Notes: generated by a model from the sequence alone, not told the origin. A DNA stretch of 64,000 bases from Siderastrea radians (GCA_964017195.1 OZ024890.1:67483376-67547375), one strand, 5' to 3'. Counted from the first letter of the stretch, positions 46,824-61,800 are shown. A program made the numbers and translations.

Positions 46824-49800
46824 ATGGCGGCTGTAGAGGATGTGACTGCAAACCTTCCTTCACTACAGTTTGAAGCTGCCTTAACTCGTGAGGAAAAGTA
46901 TGCATTCACATTTTGCATCGCTAAATACTTCCTCTGAGGCTTCAATTCAAGTCTGCACATTTTTCTTTTTTCAGGGAGCTGTTGTATTTGCGGGGCAGAA
47001 GCCATGCTTTAACAGTCTCGGCCTGCGCTCAAGCGTAAGTATTTGGTTACTAGAAATACGTGATTCGCTTAACCTCGCGAAGCTCGGGCAAGGGTGCACC
47101 ACAAAATTGAGCGATGGGGATGGGGAGGGGATAGAATTTCGGTTTAACTGGTGGTGTGGATGGGTGGCCACAATGGTCCCGAATTGGGAGTTCAGGTCGA
47201 CATTCTGGCTCTCAGTCGCGTCCATGTAACTTGCATCCAATCCCCTGTAATCTTAAAATCTAACGCATAGAAATTTGGTAGGAGTTTGCAGGTTTAATTT
47301 GAGCTAACTGCTGTATGCGACTGGATACAAAAATACGTTCAGCCCCTCACCCTTCCCCCCCCTTCTTCATTCTGACATTGCTCTCTAGAGAGGATGCATA
47401 GTATTGTTGTGGACCTGTTGTCCAAGACAGTGGTGTTTCTGTTTATTTTGGTTGGGTGAGAGTAGGTTTATCAGAAATGCAGTTCAAATACTATTCCAGC
47501 TTGGAATTGCAGGTATGTTATCTCCAACATTAACCTGGCCGTTTCCTTTAGATGCTGTTGCACAGTTTTTGTTCTATTTACTGGGTATTGACAAGTGGCG
47601 ATAGGTAAAACAGTTCATTATTTCCCTTGAATGGTTGAGATAGCAGGAGTCTATTACTGCTGAAGAGTGATGCAGTGCAGAAAAAAGAAATGTTGGTACA
47701 GCTGGATTAAAAAAAAAATTATTCATTTTTACCCAAAAATTGAAATGAGATTTACACAGAATAATAGCAAGCAAAGCACACTGAGTTTCATATTGATTTG
47801 GTAACATGTTTATTCATTCCTCCCAACATACTATATAAATTAGATTAGATAATTGTCACAATAAAATAATTTATACATGTACATTTATGCATGGTTCAAT
47901 TCTACCTGTTACCAACTCCCCCCGGGGCATACCCCCGGGGATTTGCAATTTTTTTCTCACTTGGCGGTCTATTCCCCACCCCCGGGCACGCAGAAAGAGA
48001 CAATTCCCCACCCTCGGGACTCCTCATCGACCACAAATAAGTTGCTTTGTGTACAAAATATAGATGATGATATTGATTTCCGTACAATAGCAAAACCAGA
48101 CGTTTTAACAAGAACTTAAACGCTTTTCTAGAGTTTATTGAACACAGGATTCTACACGTATAATGCAATAAAAACATGAACACTATATTTGCAAAAGAAA
48201 ACTGAAGAAAGCACTCTAACCGTACTGGCGTACGGCTGGCGAGTAAAGAAATGTTCTTCGCCACGTGCTCTAAATATAGCACATAGGCACAAGAGGCCCG
48301 TGAACAAATTGATGGCAGCATTTAAAGGAGTTTTTCTTCGCTTGTTTTATAAAAACACTGGACTGAGATCTCTGTTTAATATAAAGCCGTGCATCCGCTT
48401 TTATATAAAGTCTATTTAAGTCGTCTTATTATATATATAAATACCGGCGCTGAAGAAATATTTCTTTGTTTGTGACGAACGCCATCCATTTGAATACGCG
48501 TCAAACACACTTTTTTTTAACAAGCTGTAATTAACGTACCTTCGACTACAGATTTTAATTTTGAGGGAGTATTGTTCTCTATTTACAAATTCTAGAGATT
48601 TTTCATGGAAATAGGCAGTCTTCTCAACGTGGTCCGGCGCCATTGTGTTAACTGAGAAGTGAAACAACAAGAAGTTTATATTTTCGATTTGCCCCACCCT
48701 CCTACCCCCGGGACAAGACCGCTTCAAACAATTCCCCACCCCTGGGCCTGAAGGGCTGGACTTGTCCCCGGGGTTGCCCGGGGGGGGGGGGGGATGGTAA
48801 CAGGTAAAATTGAACCATGCATTACCCTTGAAGCCCCAGTGACCAGCACCTCCCTACAACCTACAATAGCAATGCTTTAATTAGGTCATCAGAATTTGAT
48901 CACCAAACATGAATAGTGTTAATGTCAGTAGAAAGAAGTTCTCTGTACTAGTACTACAAAAACTGTATGAAGACCAGTAAGGAGAATTTGTAGGTTTACA
49001 TTGGGGCTTAAAGGGTCAATTGGCATGGAAAGCAAGAGTAGTTAATTTAAGGGAAAGGGTGAATGTAGATTATAGCATGTGAAACCTTCAGAAGTAACTA
49101 AACTTTCACATAGACAACTCATGTTGAAGGTGATCAGGATCTCAATTCCCATGATCTTGGTGCTTGCTTGTGCATTGCGAGGAGAGCTGTGATAAACGTT
49201 AAGTGGTAATTGCTAGGAGCAGAGCAATACTTGTAAGTGCATTTCTATCCAAACTGTGGACAGAAATTGTGCTTTCTAATCCATCTGAATGTTATTTTTA
49301 CTATTAACAGGATCAATATCCAAAACTGAAAACATAAACTCTTCTAAATTCTTACTGATCCAATATGAAATATTTCTTTCAAATATTGTTTTGGGAACGT
49401 CCTAAACTTAAAATTTAAATTCTTTTTACTCCTCGTACACAAATATGCACTGTTTGGGAAACTGAAAGCTATTTTGGGAAATAATTCAATTTTGTTTGTG
49501 TAGTCTATGGTTTTGATCATACTGTACTTGGAAAAATAATTATATGATGATAATTACTGGTACATCAAGAGTGAAAATGGTAGAGAGAGGAAATAATTTT
49601 GAGCCAATCTGTTCAGATTTGCTAGGAAAATCTTGCTTTTGCTAGAAAGGTATTCTAGCAAAAGCATTTTGATGATCGTATATTTTTTGTCTCCTCTCAT
49701 TGCTTCTAACAAAATCATTTTGTCAAAGCACTTCAAGTCGGTGTCGCCAGTCCTGATCGGTTTCAGCACACATTTTCTCGAAGAGTTTGTAGCCGCTGAG

Positions 49801-52800
49801 TTCATTCTCATTATTCAGTCTGTGTGACTGAGTTATAATTTTGAAGACCTTGTATCGATTCTCGCATTGTTGAAGAATCTTGTTTTGTAGTAGCGCTGTG
49901 CTATTAAGCTAAATTTAAACTATGTTGTCTATGTTCTAACATTTCTCGCCTGTGATATTCCAGTCTCCTGTTTGTGTCCTGCTGATGGCTTTAGTCTTCG
50001 CTAGGCTATTACCGGTATTAAAAACGACATTCTCTACTCGTGCTTTCTTGTCATAGACTCTTTCGCCTTTGTCGTTCGCGCTGAATTTCAAGTCGGCGTT
50101 CACACTGAGTTTCAGTGGTAAATCTCCCCCGGTATGGATTTCCAGCCACTTGTTAAATCAGGTGTTGCTGTTCCCTCATTTGCATCAGAAATTAGTCCAG
50201 TAACTTGTTCACAGACGATAATCATGTCAGCAAGCAAATGGAACCAGTGAAGAAACAGGAGAGTGCACAACGGTCAGCGGTCGTGATTTGGTTTTGTTGC
50301 TACGCAACTGTGCGGACACCTTCAAAATATATATATATAGGCCGATCAAGATTTGACTGTCCTAAGCGATCCTTGCGCGATCCCCACGCGACAAATTTAT
50401 AAACCTCGCTTCGCAAGGAACCATGCTTTCTATGTTTTAAAGTATAGAATGATGTTATGTGTATTAATGAATGTGTGTGTAAACAGCTTAAAAATATAAA
50501 TTCAAGCTTATGACCTCCAGTATTTATTTTATTTATTTTTTTATTTTTTTAGGGGGGCGAGGGGGCGCGGTGGCGGTCGCAGCCTAATTATCTATTTCAA
50601 AACATGCTTGCCAGAGATTTCTCACGGACTCACTTTTCATAAACAATTTTAATTGCAGGGCTTTTTTGATAGCTGTCTTCAATGATGCAAGGCAAAAAAT
50701 CGTGGAGATAAAGTTTCCAGTAAAGAAAAGGGTAATGTATTTTGTACATTATGTGGAAAATGTTTGATATGTAGTGTAAGGTAGATAATTAAGTCACACA
50801 TGAGCCAATTAAGGAGGTCCACACGACCGAAGGTTAACCTGGTTTTTTTAACATGAAGCAACTTAGAGTATTGCTACTCTTCCCTGGGTGGGATGCTGGC
50901 CCATTTGCTTTGTCGAACCACTGACCTTCAGATCTGATCGAAGTCCAATGCACTAACCACTACATCACTGAGCCCCACTTGATATGTTGTGTACATTGTT
51001 AAAAAATATTTATTTGAAATTACCCTCAAAAGAGTTACTGGACAAGGAAGCACTCCATCATATACTTCTCATTAAAAATTCATTTGGCTTCTTGAGCTAC
51101 ACCTTACATGTAGGTTAAAGGTGTGTACTGTATGTCTGAGTTTTGCAACTCCTAGTCTTGAACAACAGTTCTTTTGTCTTAGTAGAGGTGAAGAGATTCA
51201 ACTCTGATGGATTTTTACAGTTTTAGTAACATTTTAAAACCCATAAGACTGTAATAACTACACATTGATAAAATATTTAAACACAGTATCTCAAGGGACT
51301 CAATCATAAAATTGCAATATCTCAAATCAACAGACCTTTTGAGGACTATTGCAAACAGTCATTAATTTTTTCATTGAAAGTATTTAACTAGTAGCTCACT
51401 CAGATAATGCCACATGCTTGCAGTCTCACCTTTCAAAAACAGAAAGTAAAAATGCATGGAAATCGGTTTTGTCATGATGCGGAATCTTGTGAAATCATTA
51501 ACCGCTAATCTTTTGTCTGGTTGCTCCTTTGAGAATGTAAGTGAGATAAAGTATAAGCAATGCCAATTAGAAATTAGTCACCATTGTTTGGTTACCGAGG
51601 CATTGCCACGCCAAGTCAGCAGAGGTGTTTGGTTGCTTTCCTCCTAACCAAGATTGTGGTTTATAATAATAATACCGGTAATAATGGTTTATTAAATACA
51701 TGTACATGTTCATCGCACAAAGTTTCCGTTCCACTGTGACAAATTCGAGGAAAACAAAATGGCAGTGGAGAGGCCTTCCAAGGGGGGTAGCCTTGTTGCC
51801 TTGTCGTGTTTTTCTCAGAAACGATGTCGTACTGAACTAATGGTTGTAAATGTCACTGTTGTTTTTGTAGTACGTGCAAATGTACGTCACTGTCGCTTTA
51901 TAAATTCTCTAAAATAACGGAATTGCTGGTTATGTCATAGTCACTGTCTTCTTTTGCCATTTAAATCAGTTTTGTTTTGGAATTTTTGGGCTTTGGCAGA
52001 TCGTCGAGAAGCCGGCATTTAAACATGCATTTAGTGTCTAATCTATATTACGTGATCGTGAAGAAGAACTGTTAAATTATTGGCCATCAGTTCCTTCTGT
52101 TTACCCCCAAATGATACAAATCAATATTATAGGTACTAGTTAAGTAAAGGTCACTAATAAAAAAGATTTCCTCACAGTGAGGACTGAAGTCACTTGGCAT
52201 GTAGATCACGAATATTCCTAAATGTCTTCTTCAACAGGCAAAGCGATCTGGAAGAGCGCTTGGCGAGAAAAAAATTCTGTAAACCACATCTGTAAATTAC
52301 TTCATGGTGATGTTGGCATCCCAAAAAAGATTATTATTTTGTAATAAGAATGTACATGCCTCTTAACCCTTTAAGATAAGTAACAAGCAAAATCTTTGTC
52401 TTTTATGAATCTCAAAAGAAAATCAATTTACAAATCCGATCTTTTGGCCGACAAGGAATTTTTTTCTCACACTTAGTAACTCTAAAACACAAGACCCCGT
52501 AGAGCTTAGAGACAGTTTACAGTGAGTTTGAAAGGAAGGGAGTTCGAAATAAACGACCGCCGGAGGCGGGAGTATCTAAGGGGTTCCGGAGGCATACTCC
52601 CCTGGGAAATTTTGAAATTTTGTATTTCGGGAATGCGATTTTCAGCATTCTGAGGGGCAAATCAAAGTGGTTTAATTGTTGTTAATTCAAGTCAATTTCT
52701 TGCGTCAAAAAGAACGACTATGTTGATAACGTAGCTACAGGTGATCCTGAAAATCGGTCAACTCGTTGCTGTGTCAGCAAGTTAGGTAATTGTTTTCCCC

Positions 52801-55800
52801 TTTTTGACATCACAAACTGTAAATGAAGCTTCAAATTTAACAGATTAACAGAAAAAAAATTATCTGATTGTCTGCTTTCAGTATGGGTACAACGCGTCAA
52901 AGTTCATCGATTTACGGAACAGTCGAAACCATGCAAGCGGTGAAGGTGGTTTCCAGTCCTACTCTTGACTGGCTGCACTGAATTGTACTAATCAAATAGG
53001 CTCTGCTTATAAATATGTTTTATTGGTAAAATACACAATTTCCTAATGTCACTGTCCATTTAAAGTGCTTAATGTGTCACTGTCGTATGTTGCCGGCTCA
53101 GATGAGTCGCTTGTCGGTGTTTAGAAAGTCCCATGTCACCAGTTTTCAGGGCCGTATCACTTGTCGCTTTTACCCCTTGGTAAGGCCTCAGTGGACAAGG
53201 TTTCGACGCATGCTTATACACCAATACTTTCGAGCATTACTGTATGTACATGTTGTTTTTTGATTTTCTTTTTTTTCGGGCTTTGTTTATAGTCATCCAA
53301 GCTTCTACAAGAAGCACCCAAGAGAGATCCACTGTTGGTTGGCATAATCGGGTGTGGTCGCTTGGGAAAACAACTTGCAAACACTCTGTTAAAATTCTGT
53401 GAGTAATGAAACTTCTCTGTTTCTGTTTGTCTGGTTGTTGCACTTTTCAGTGATAACACATGAACTATGAAATTTAAAAGCCAGCTGACAATTAAGATTT
53501 ACTGCTGCTGTCAATCATAATCAATACAATTAGACATGAACCAAGGAACTATAAATTAAACAGAAACTGACACTGGTGGATCAAAATCTTCCAGTCGTAT
53601 ACACAGACGCAAATGAACTACAATGCTTGGCAGCAGCTACTGAAAAACATAACCAATGGTTATGTCTTGAATGTTTTTACATGAAGTTCCTTTGTTAATG
53701 AAAGGTGTGATAAAGATATTTCTCTATGCCCGTCAATAGCATGATACATACTAGTTTGACATTATTAACCCTAAAGCCCCAATAGTGATCAGCATCAAAT
53801 TTCTCCTCATGATATCAGTGCCTTATAACATACACAGGTCATGAGAATTAACAAAAAAATCACCAAAGATGAATTGTCTTGAATACTTGGTATTTAAACA
53901 AGTTTTCCCTCATAGTCCTCAACAAACCGTATAGAAACCAGTAAGGAGAATTTGCATAATGATGCTGGGGCTTAAAGGGTTAAATACCTCAAAAAAAAAA
54001 AAAAGAAACAGGCAGATGAGTCAGGTGCAGATTACCTTTGAGGGCATCTGAAAGTGAATTTTAATGTACTAAGTACATGCCGTGACCATCAAAGTCAAGT
54101 CACACAGATTGATCTATTTTATAACTATCGGTGCTTCACATGTGTAGGCTGAACAGATGCTCTGCTGATAATAATAATGTAGTATGAGGAAATTATTCCT
54201 CTATCCATAATTACAATTACACACTTGTATGTGGCATGATTTGTATACATGCAAATGCAATGGTTGTGTTTTAAATCCTTCAGCTGATGTTCACCCTGAA
54301 GAGTTATTTCTCTCAACAAGGAGACCAGAAACATTGTCTGCCTTACAAGCCAAAGGAGCTCACTGCGGCTTTGATAATGTTAAGGTATGTGCTAAGATTA
54401 ATTTTTTGTAACTAGTAGCTTGCACGGCAGGCGTAAACAAGGAAAGGGTAGGGGAGCGAGAAAGTGGGGGAAAATGGGGGACTGGGGACACCACTACTTA
54501 GAGTATAATAATAGTGTACTTTGACTGACATCACATATATATTTTACTTGCAGATTCAACTATTTACAACAGATAGATTTTTACTGTTGTCTAACTTAAG
54601 CCTTCATTCATTTATCACAGTGTATGTACTTTAATGTACATGAACTGGTACTTGTGGGCTTTTCAGCATCTCATAAAAAGAAATAATTAGTTTTTGGATT
54701 TCCATTTGCTGTTCCTGGAAGCAAATCCATGTAGTGTAGTCCTCACAGTGCTGTCTTCTACTTTGCAGTACTCAGCTGCACTAACAGCAATGTCTGGAAT
54801 AGCATTCTGAAAATTTTGAATTTTTTTTAATGAGCATTGCTGATAGGATTAAAAGTTTATATGATAAAACATTACATATTTAGAGTGTTCCTACAAAAAT
54901 ATGGTTTCTAGACTGCAACATTTTGGCTTGTGTATGTTTTCTTAGAACAAGGTCTATATGGAGGTAGGTGCAAACTGTACAGTGTACATTTAGGAGCTAT
55001 TATACAGGAAAAGGGGGACTATTTTGCATTCTGTGTCCTTGCAGACTCCATGGTGAAAACAGTGTACTATCACTTTTCTATTTCCATCTCTTAGGTGTGT
55101 TCTACAGTACATATATTGTTCCTCTGTTGTTTGCCAACACAGTTACCAACAGTGGCTAAGGTAGATACCATAATGATCTATTAGAGCCAACTCTCTAATG
55201 AAAGCCTCGTATGCAGTGAATTGCATAACATGTACTTTATGCAAAAAGACAGACATTGGCGAAGCAGGGAGATGTCTAGGCGACTGCTTCCGCAAAGACC
55301 TTTTTTATTCCCAAAACATCGCTTTTGCGAGCCTCAAATCACCAAAATAAACACAGAAATACAAAGCAAAACAACATGGTTGCAATTTTAAGTGTTTTTT
55401 TTTTCAATTTTGTCAGTTTTACAAGGCCTAAATTTCGGCTTTAGTTTTGCTAGTTTCATAAACTGATACAGATATTACATGTATAAATGTACAGCATTGC
55501 ACACAAACAGAGGATGGTAGGCCTGTGTCTCAACTAGGGCACAATTGTAGTTTTTTATTTACTAATTTTATTTACTGATAATTTACGTCCTTTTCATTTT
55601 TTAGGAAATCAGAGGACACTTGAATTGCCCTGTTTATGTCTTGGTCGGAGGTGTGTTCCATAACCATTGATACTAACTGTTTTGTCCAAAGTGCTGAGTT
55701 TTGGCAAGTTTTAACTCCAGTGTGGTTCAGGATTGATCTTTTATATATTTTAACCCTTTAATCCCCAAGAGTGACAAGTATCTCATTTCTCCGTACAGTG

Positions 55801-58800
55801 TCACTAGTTGATCAAACGTACAGGTCATGAGAATAAAGAAAATGATCACCAATGATCAAATGTCTTGAAATCTAATCAAATTCCCCCAGGTAGTAACATA
55901 AGAAATACTGTATAAGGAGAATAGTGAGGAGAATGTGGATAATGATCGCAATAAATTAGTGTTGTAACTGCTGTAAACGTTGAAAAGGTCCAACGACAAG
56001 TCATTCACTTTAGATCAGTAGAGTTTAGATCAGTTGACTCTTACAAATCAAGTTTTCACTTTTTGCACAGGAACACCATTGTCGAGAATATGTCAACTAC
56101 TGGAGTATGACCAGATCATCAAGCCTGAATTCGTATCCTTTATCTGTTCGAACAGTGATTAGGAATTACTATTTCCTCCCAATATCAACAGAAAGTCGTA
56201 AATTTTGAAAAAGAGCTCTCCTCCACCGACTGTCTGCATGTCAAGAATGGCTGCAGTTCTGCTGTGAAATGAAATCTTAGGACGCGGATAAACTGATTTG
56301 ACATTTCCATTCAATACCATTTACACTGTTGAATTTGGCAAGTTATAACGCGTTTGAACACACTGTTGAGTGATATTAGATGACTCCGTAGTATGTTGAA
56401 TGAAGTTGAACAAAGTCTGATTGCCATCAAACATTCATACAACAAATATGCATTCAACCAGACTAATCCCTAGGCGTTCTCTCTTGCCTCGTAGTCCGCG
56501 CGAAGTCTGGGAAGGGGCGAGCGAGAGAACGCCTAGCAAATATTGCCAAAATGCCCCTGATTTTAGCACGAAGAAACCCCTGGTTAGATTTTACCAGTTT
56601 TAACGCCTAATATTTTGCAAAAGCTGCTCACCGATGGGATAGAATCCAACCATGGAAGTGTCTAGAAACGACGGTAAGTTCCAACTTTGTCGCGTAAAGT
56701 TTTCAGTTATGTTACTTTGCTTGTCGTTACTTTCCGTTCGAATTTCTTTCTTGTACACACTTCGTCAAGCTTAGAATTGTTGCAAACTCGGAGTGGGGGT
56801 CTTTGTGCGATGTGGAGCTTTCTACGCATCCTTTGTGTAACGACGTGAAATGTAGTATGTCATGATCAATTGTAATACACGATCTCTTTTAATAATATTT
56901 CAGTGTTGGCAATATTTGCTAGGCGTTCTCGCCGAGTCTCTCTCGGTGACGTCACGGCTCACAGTCAAGGTTTGACCGAGTCGAGACCGCTAGGGACTAG
57001 GCTGGTATTCAGCAATGTTTGATGATGTTGAATGCGTTTGACCTAGACCCCAAGCTGCTGTTAGTCCACTGACGAGCACAACTCGTCCACTAAAAACCCT
57101 AGAATGAATGTAAAAGGACCAGGAAACAACAATCTCGTCTACTCTGCTGGAGCAGTGATGTTGATTTTTATCGTCCCTTTGGCGTGCGTTGCAAGCGTTT
57201 TCGTTGGCCTTTCCGCACATTCGAAGCATTTTTCGCGCGGCAAAAAAAGCGAAAATACTTGGAACGTGCAGAAAAACCTACGGAAACGCTTGCTGCGCCG
57301 GTTATCGTTTATTAGTTTTAAAGTACGATAAGTCACGGGAGACAAGGCCAACGGCTTATTGATACGCCCAAAAAGATGATCACCTGACCTGTGACAAGGT
57401 GTTGGGCACAGTCAGCATAATTTTACCAGCTAATCAGAGACTCTGATTGGTGGCGCTGCCAGGAATCGAACCCGCCATCTCCCTCCAAAACACCCAAACA
57501 AAAAGCTCCAAAAACAGTGCAACACACAACAACACAGCAATACAACCCAAAGAATAAAGAAACCAAAAAACTCAGTTGTTCGTCATGACACCCTGTAGCT
57601 CAGTGGTTACTGAGCATGAAGCCCTGGCCAAACGGGGAAGCAATTAACTCGACGGAAGTTAAGAAATGTGAACTTGCGTACAAGGATTTGCGATGGTTGA
57701 CCAAACGGACTCGCAAGTAGACGCAAATTCAACGCAAGTGGGAAAAAGGCCCATTTCAGTGCAGCCGGTTTTGCACGTGCGCCTGTACAAAGGAAAATAA
57801 TATTTGCTTTGACTTGCGTCGGGTGGCCAAAAGGTTAAAAACTTACGTTCGCTGGCGTGCAAATTTGAGTTCGATCAAAGTGGTCGCAGATCATCGCCAG
57901 CCATCGCAAGTCCACGCAAGCCGTGGCCAAACGGAGTCGCAAGTTACCCCAAGTTTTCATCTTGCGATAACTTGCGACTCTGTTTGGCCAGGACTTGATG
58001 GTTCCCTGGCTCGACTTCTTGCTTGTGACAAACTGAATGAGTTGAATTTCAAATCAGATGAACAGGGTTGACTCTAACTGTGAGTTCTTAAATGGCGGGA
58101 ATGTATCTAGAAAGTGAACTAAGAATCATTAGGTGCAATGATTCAACTAATAGTAAAATAGTTTAATACAAACCAATGTTGATAAAATAACATATATTTT
58201 AATATCCAACATCCCTCGTCTTTTCTTCTTCGAAACTAAATACCAAATACCTTGCGTTTATAGGGTCCCTGTTTTCATGCAGATTTGGTGGTTTGTCCTT
58301 CGTTCAATTAGAGCTTGAGGTTTGCACGCTCGGGTGATTTTTTACATCATTTGAGGTTACACTGTAGATGCTTTTTTTCTCAATGTCTTAGCCATTTTTC
58401 TTCACTGTATGGTTGAACTTTTATTCAGTCCAAAAGTGGCATCATAGTTGTGTACTACGACCTGCCATGAATCTGTAAGAGTTTTTGGCGATATTTAGAA
58501 TGTACGTAAACAAGAAAAGGGAAGGGGGTTAATAAATTGACGGAAAATTGAAAAAAATGTTAAGATGTTAAGGTGAGTTAAAATAAAAAGTCAGTAGTTG
58601 GTAGATGGATACCAAAGCAGGCTGTAAAGAAGCCCAAGTGCTCTCGTGTGGGGGTGGTGTGTACAAAATGTTATCCCTCTTTTACCTCATTATTAAATCA
58701 TATCTTTTTTCCGAAAAATAAAACTAACCATACCCCCCCCCCCGTCGGGCGTGGCGTCGTAGTGCAAGTGGTAGGGTTTGCACGAGTATCGCAAAGGTCA

Positions 58801-61800
58801 CTGGTTCGAGTCCGGTCGAAATATGACTCTTTTCAGGCTCTATTTGCCTTTTTTTTTTCTCTGTAATGATCTTTTTCTTCAAATTCATAAACGTTAGAAT
58901 TTTGCAGCTATAGATTATTCTACCTTGACAGTGCTTAAGTCATGGAGGAAGCCAAACCCAGATGATGAGTCAAATCACAACTGGAACATTGGCAAAGAAG
59001 TGAGTGTGTGGCTTCAGAATATGAGTACTAGTTCTAACCAATCAAATAACGTGGTTGGCTCTCACGTGTCTTGAAGCTCGCTGACCATTCTTACTGAACC
59101 TGGCTTTCGGAAAGCTGTTTGTTCCTGAGGACTGATAAATGTTCTTGGATAAATGTCTGTGCATGTTTTAGCGCCACGTATTTTTGCCCTGACGTATTGG
59201 TTTGCACCACAGATTATTATCCCGCCTAGGCCTACTTGTAACTCCTTAAACCTTTTGACTCGGTAGCGGATTTATGTTGCTGTAGCCATTTGCTTTCTCA
59301 CATTTCATGCGAGCTCAAGCTGTTTGTTTGTTCTAGATTAACGAAATCCTTCGCGAAGATCCCTCCAGTTGTGACGTCACGTGTCCACTAAATCTAAACA
59401 AAGATAGTAAGTTGCTTCTAACAAGTTTTGTTTTTACTACTCTTTCCTCTGTTACACTCAAATAAATGAGCTCATGCCTCTCACCAATGTTTCCCCTTTT
59501 TGCACCTTGCGGTACTCTTTGTTACCCTGCCTTATTTAAACTTTTAGAATAAACGGCAGTCATATTTCTTTCCAGAGAACAGACATAAAAGGTGAAGTTT
59601 ACTGCAAATCACTCAGTCGAAGTCTCTTCTCTGTTAGAGAGTTGACTAGAGTTGCGACTCTATCATATGAGGATATGAGAGTCCATAATAGCGTATGAGA
59701 GGTCAAACGTCATCGATAGCAGTTGAAAACGCCTTGACAGTGCAAGGTATTTGATGAAAACACAGGAGAGTGCTTAGCTGAGACTATCTGAGCGCGTAAG
59801 TCCGCTTTGGTGTACAAGAGTTACAGGCGAAACGAAAGCGAGAGTTTGAGACCTCGGTGATTTTCATAAACTATTACCAGAATCAATTACGAGTAGAATA
59901 GTCAGGTGTTATCTACGTAATCAAAGAGTTATTCAATTCCACACTGTGGTTATGAATTCATGTGCAACTCCATTTCGAGGAAAATTGATTAGATTGTTTG
60001 TGAGCGTAATGGATTTTCATCACCAAAAATTGTTTGATTGACAGCTGCTATTGTGCAGACGGCAGAAGAATGGGCCGAGCTGGCAGTGCTCACTTTCTTT
60101 AACATGTGTACAGATGAGGAACTGGACAAAGAGGAGACTATAAGGTAATAATCTACAGTCTTTATTAGTTTATTTAAGCCAGCCACACACTAGGTGATTT
60201 TGTACACTCACTGTTCGTTTTTGTTACATGTGCACTTATGTATATGTTGCGTTTATTCCAAGTGAATTTGCGCAATATAAATCAAGTTACTTATTATTGT
60301 TATTAAGTGAGGACAACAGTAAGAAGAAGCGGCCTGTTCGATGTCCTTTTCTTAATGCCTATGCCGTTGCTGTTCTCACTAGCTGGTGCCTGTGGTTACA
60401 TGTGTATGCTTGTGAATCTGTAGCTAATGAAAACCGGTCTTTAACGAAAGAACGTCGTGACCAGAACGTGTTGAGAACTTCGGCGGTCGTAGCCGCATTT
60501 CTTCGTCAGGGTAACCCATATTTCGCCACAGTAAACGTAAGGATACGATGACTTGATGGTGTGTGTTAACTGTAATGGGTTTTCACCACCAAGATTTTCA
60601 TTAAGTAAGGAAGTGAAGGGGGGAAGGGAAGGGCAGTGTACATCTGGCAGGCTTGCACCCCTTTGTTGGCGTACGCTTCTCCTCATCTGGAATACAGAAC
60701 ACCATGATTCTTCTATTCGTTACCGTAGGCTGTGCAACAAGATTATGTTTGGTATGGGTCCCACGGACGATCCTCGCGATAGTTTATCTCTGGATGAAGT
60801 TGTCTGTGATGAAGGCATACTAGCAGCGAGCGGCAGTACCTTGGACAAACAGTAAGAATTGTTTTAAGTAGGTCAGTTATATGTGAAGTGGGCTGTAATT
60901 AGTCGTTGAGCATTTAGCTTACCTAGTTATATCATTTTCATAATAGTTTGCCTTAGTTCCGGCTGGTTGTCTAATTGGGTTGCGTGATGCTCTACATAAA
61001 CACGGTCGCGACTAAACGTCATATTTGTTACAAAATGTGTGCTGTTTATTTATTTATTCATTCATTCCTTTATTTATTTATTTATTCATTCATTCATTTA
61101 TTTATTTATTTATTTATTTATTTTAATGAAATAAATAGAAAAGTATGTACTTTGTGTGTAAGAGCGAGAGTTGGAGAATGTCAAAAATCTTTATAAAACA
61201 ATGTGTGTAAACCCGGTTTGCTTTTTCCGGGCAATACCGGTGATACAAGTACAGCTCAGTGCCACTCTGTTGTTGGCAGCAGGCAGTGTGAACATGTCCG
61301 CGTATTTTGTTTTTCATAAGAAGACAATAATAATCTTGCCACTGAAACTTAAAGGACACACCTTCTTAAAGGATTTCTAACATTGCCTGAAGGAAATTGC
61401 CGTTTTTATACTGGAATTACGTTATGTTCGTCTTGGGGAATCTAGGGAAAACATTAGCGGGTCTGGTCAAGTGTTTTAGTTTGATGATGATACGCAGCGG
61501 ATCATGTGTGCACTATTTTATTTTATTGTTCAAGTCGCTCTAAAGCCGATAGTTTGTCTGGATGCACAAGCAGTGTTCACATTGCAGCTCAATTCATAAC
61601 TGACAATTCAATGATGGTATCTTAAAAGCCAATAAAAATATAAAAATGTGACTGATCTTTCTTGTAACACGGTACAGGTTCTTTCCACGTTTTGATCTGG
61701 CTAAGCTGTCCATCAGTCACACTAAACTCAGAGACCGTCTGATGGATCCGAATGGGAGTCTGCGGCGAATGTTTGTTAAGAGATACAGAGCCGTGTTCGA

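Noticed and set aside
47902..48321. 139-codon minus-strand open frame
   Set aside because: It runs from the GC-rich inverted end of the 47887-48832 element into its interior, with no domain and a composition explained by the element's C/G runs.
54739..54800. Possible NOXRED1 exon reading VVLTVLSSTLQ
   Set aside because: It has no good splice sites and is a worse match than LFLCCLPTQLP at 55095-55160.
54949..54966. Possible 18-base microexon of NOXRED1 (AACAAGGTCTATATGGAG between AG and GTAGGT)
   Set aside because: It fits in phase but matches nothing in the family; the 66-base exon at 55095-55160 supplies the missing Rossmann strand instead.
58748..58822. Possible functional tRNA gene
   Set aside because: A and B boxes are present, but the acceptor arms do not pair and no sensible anticodon arm forms; a SINE head explains it better.
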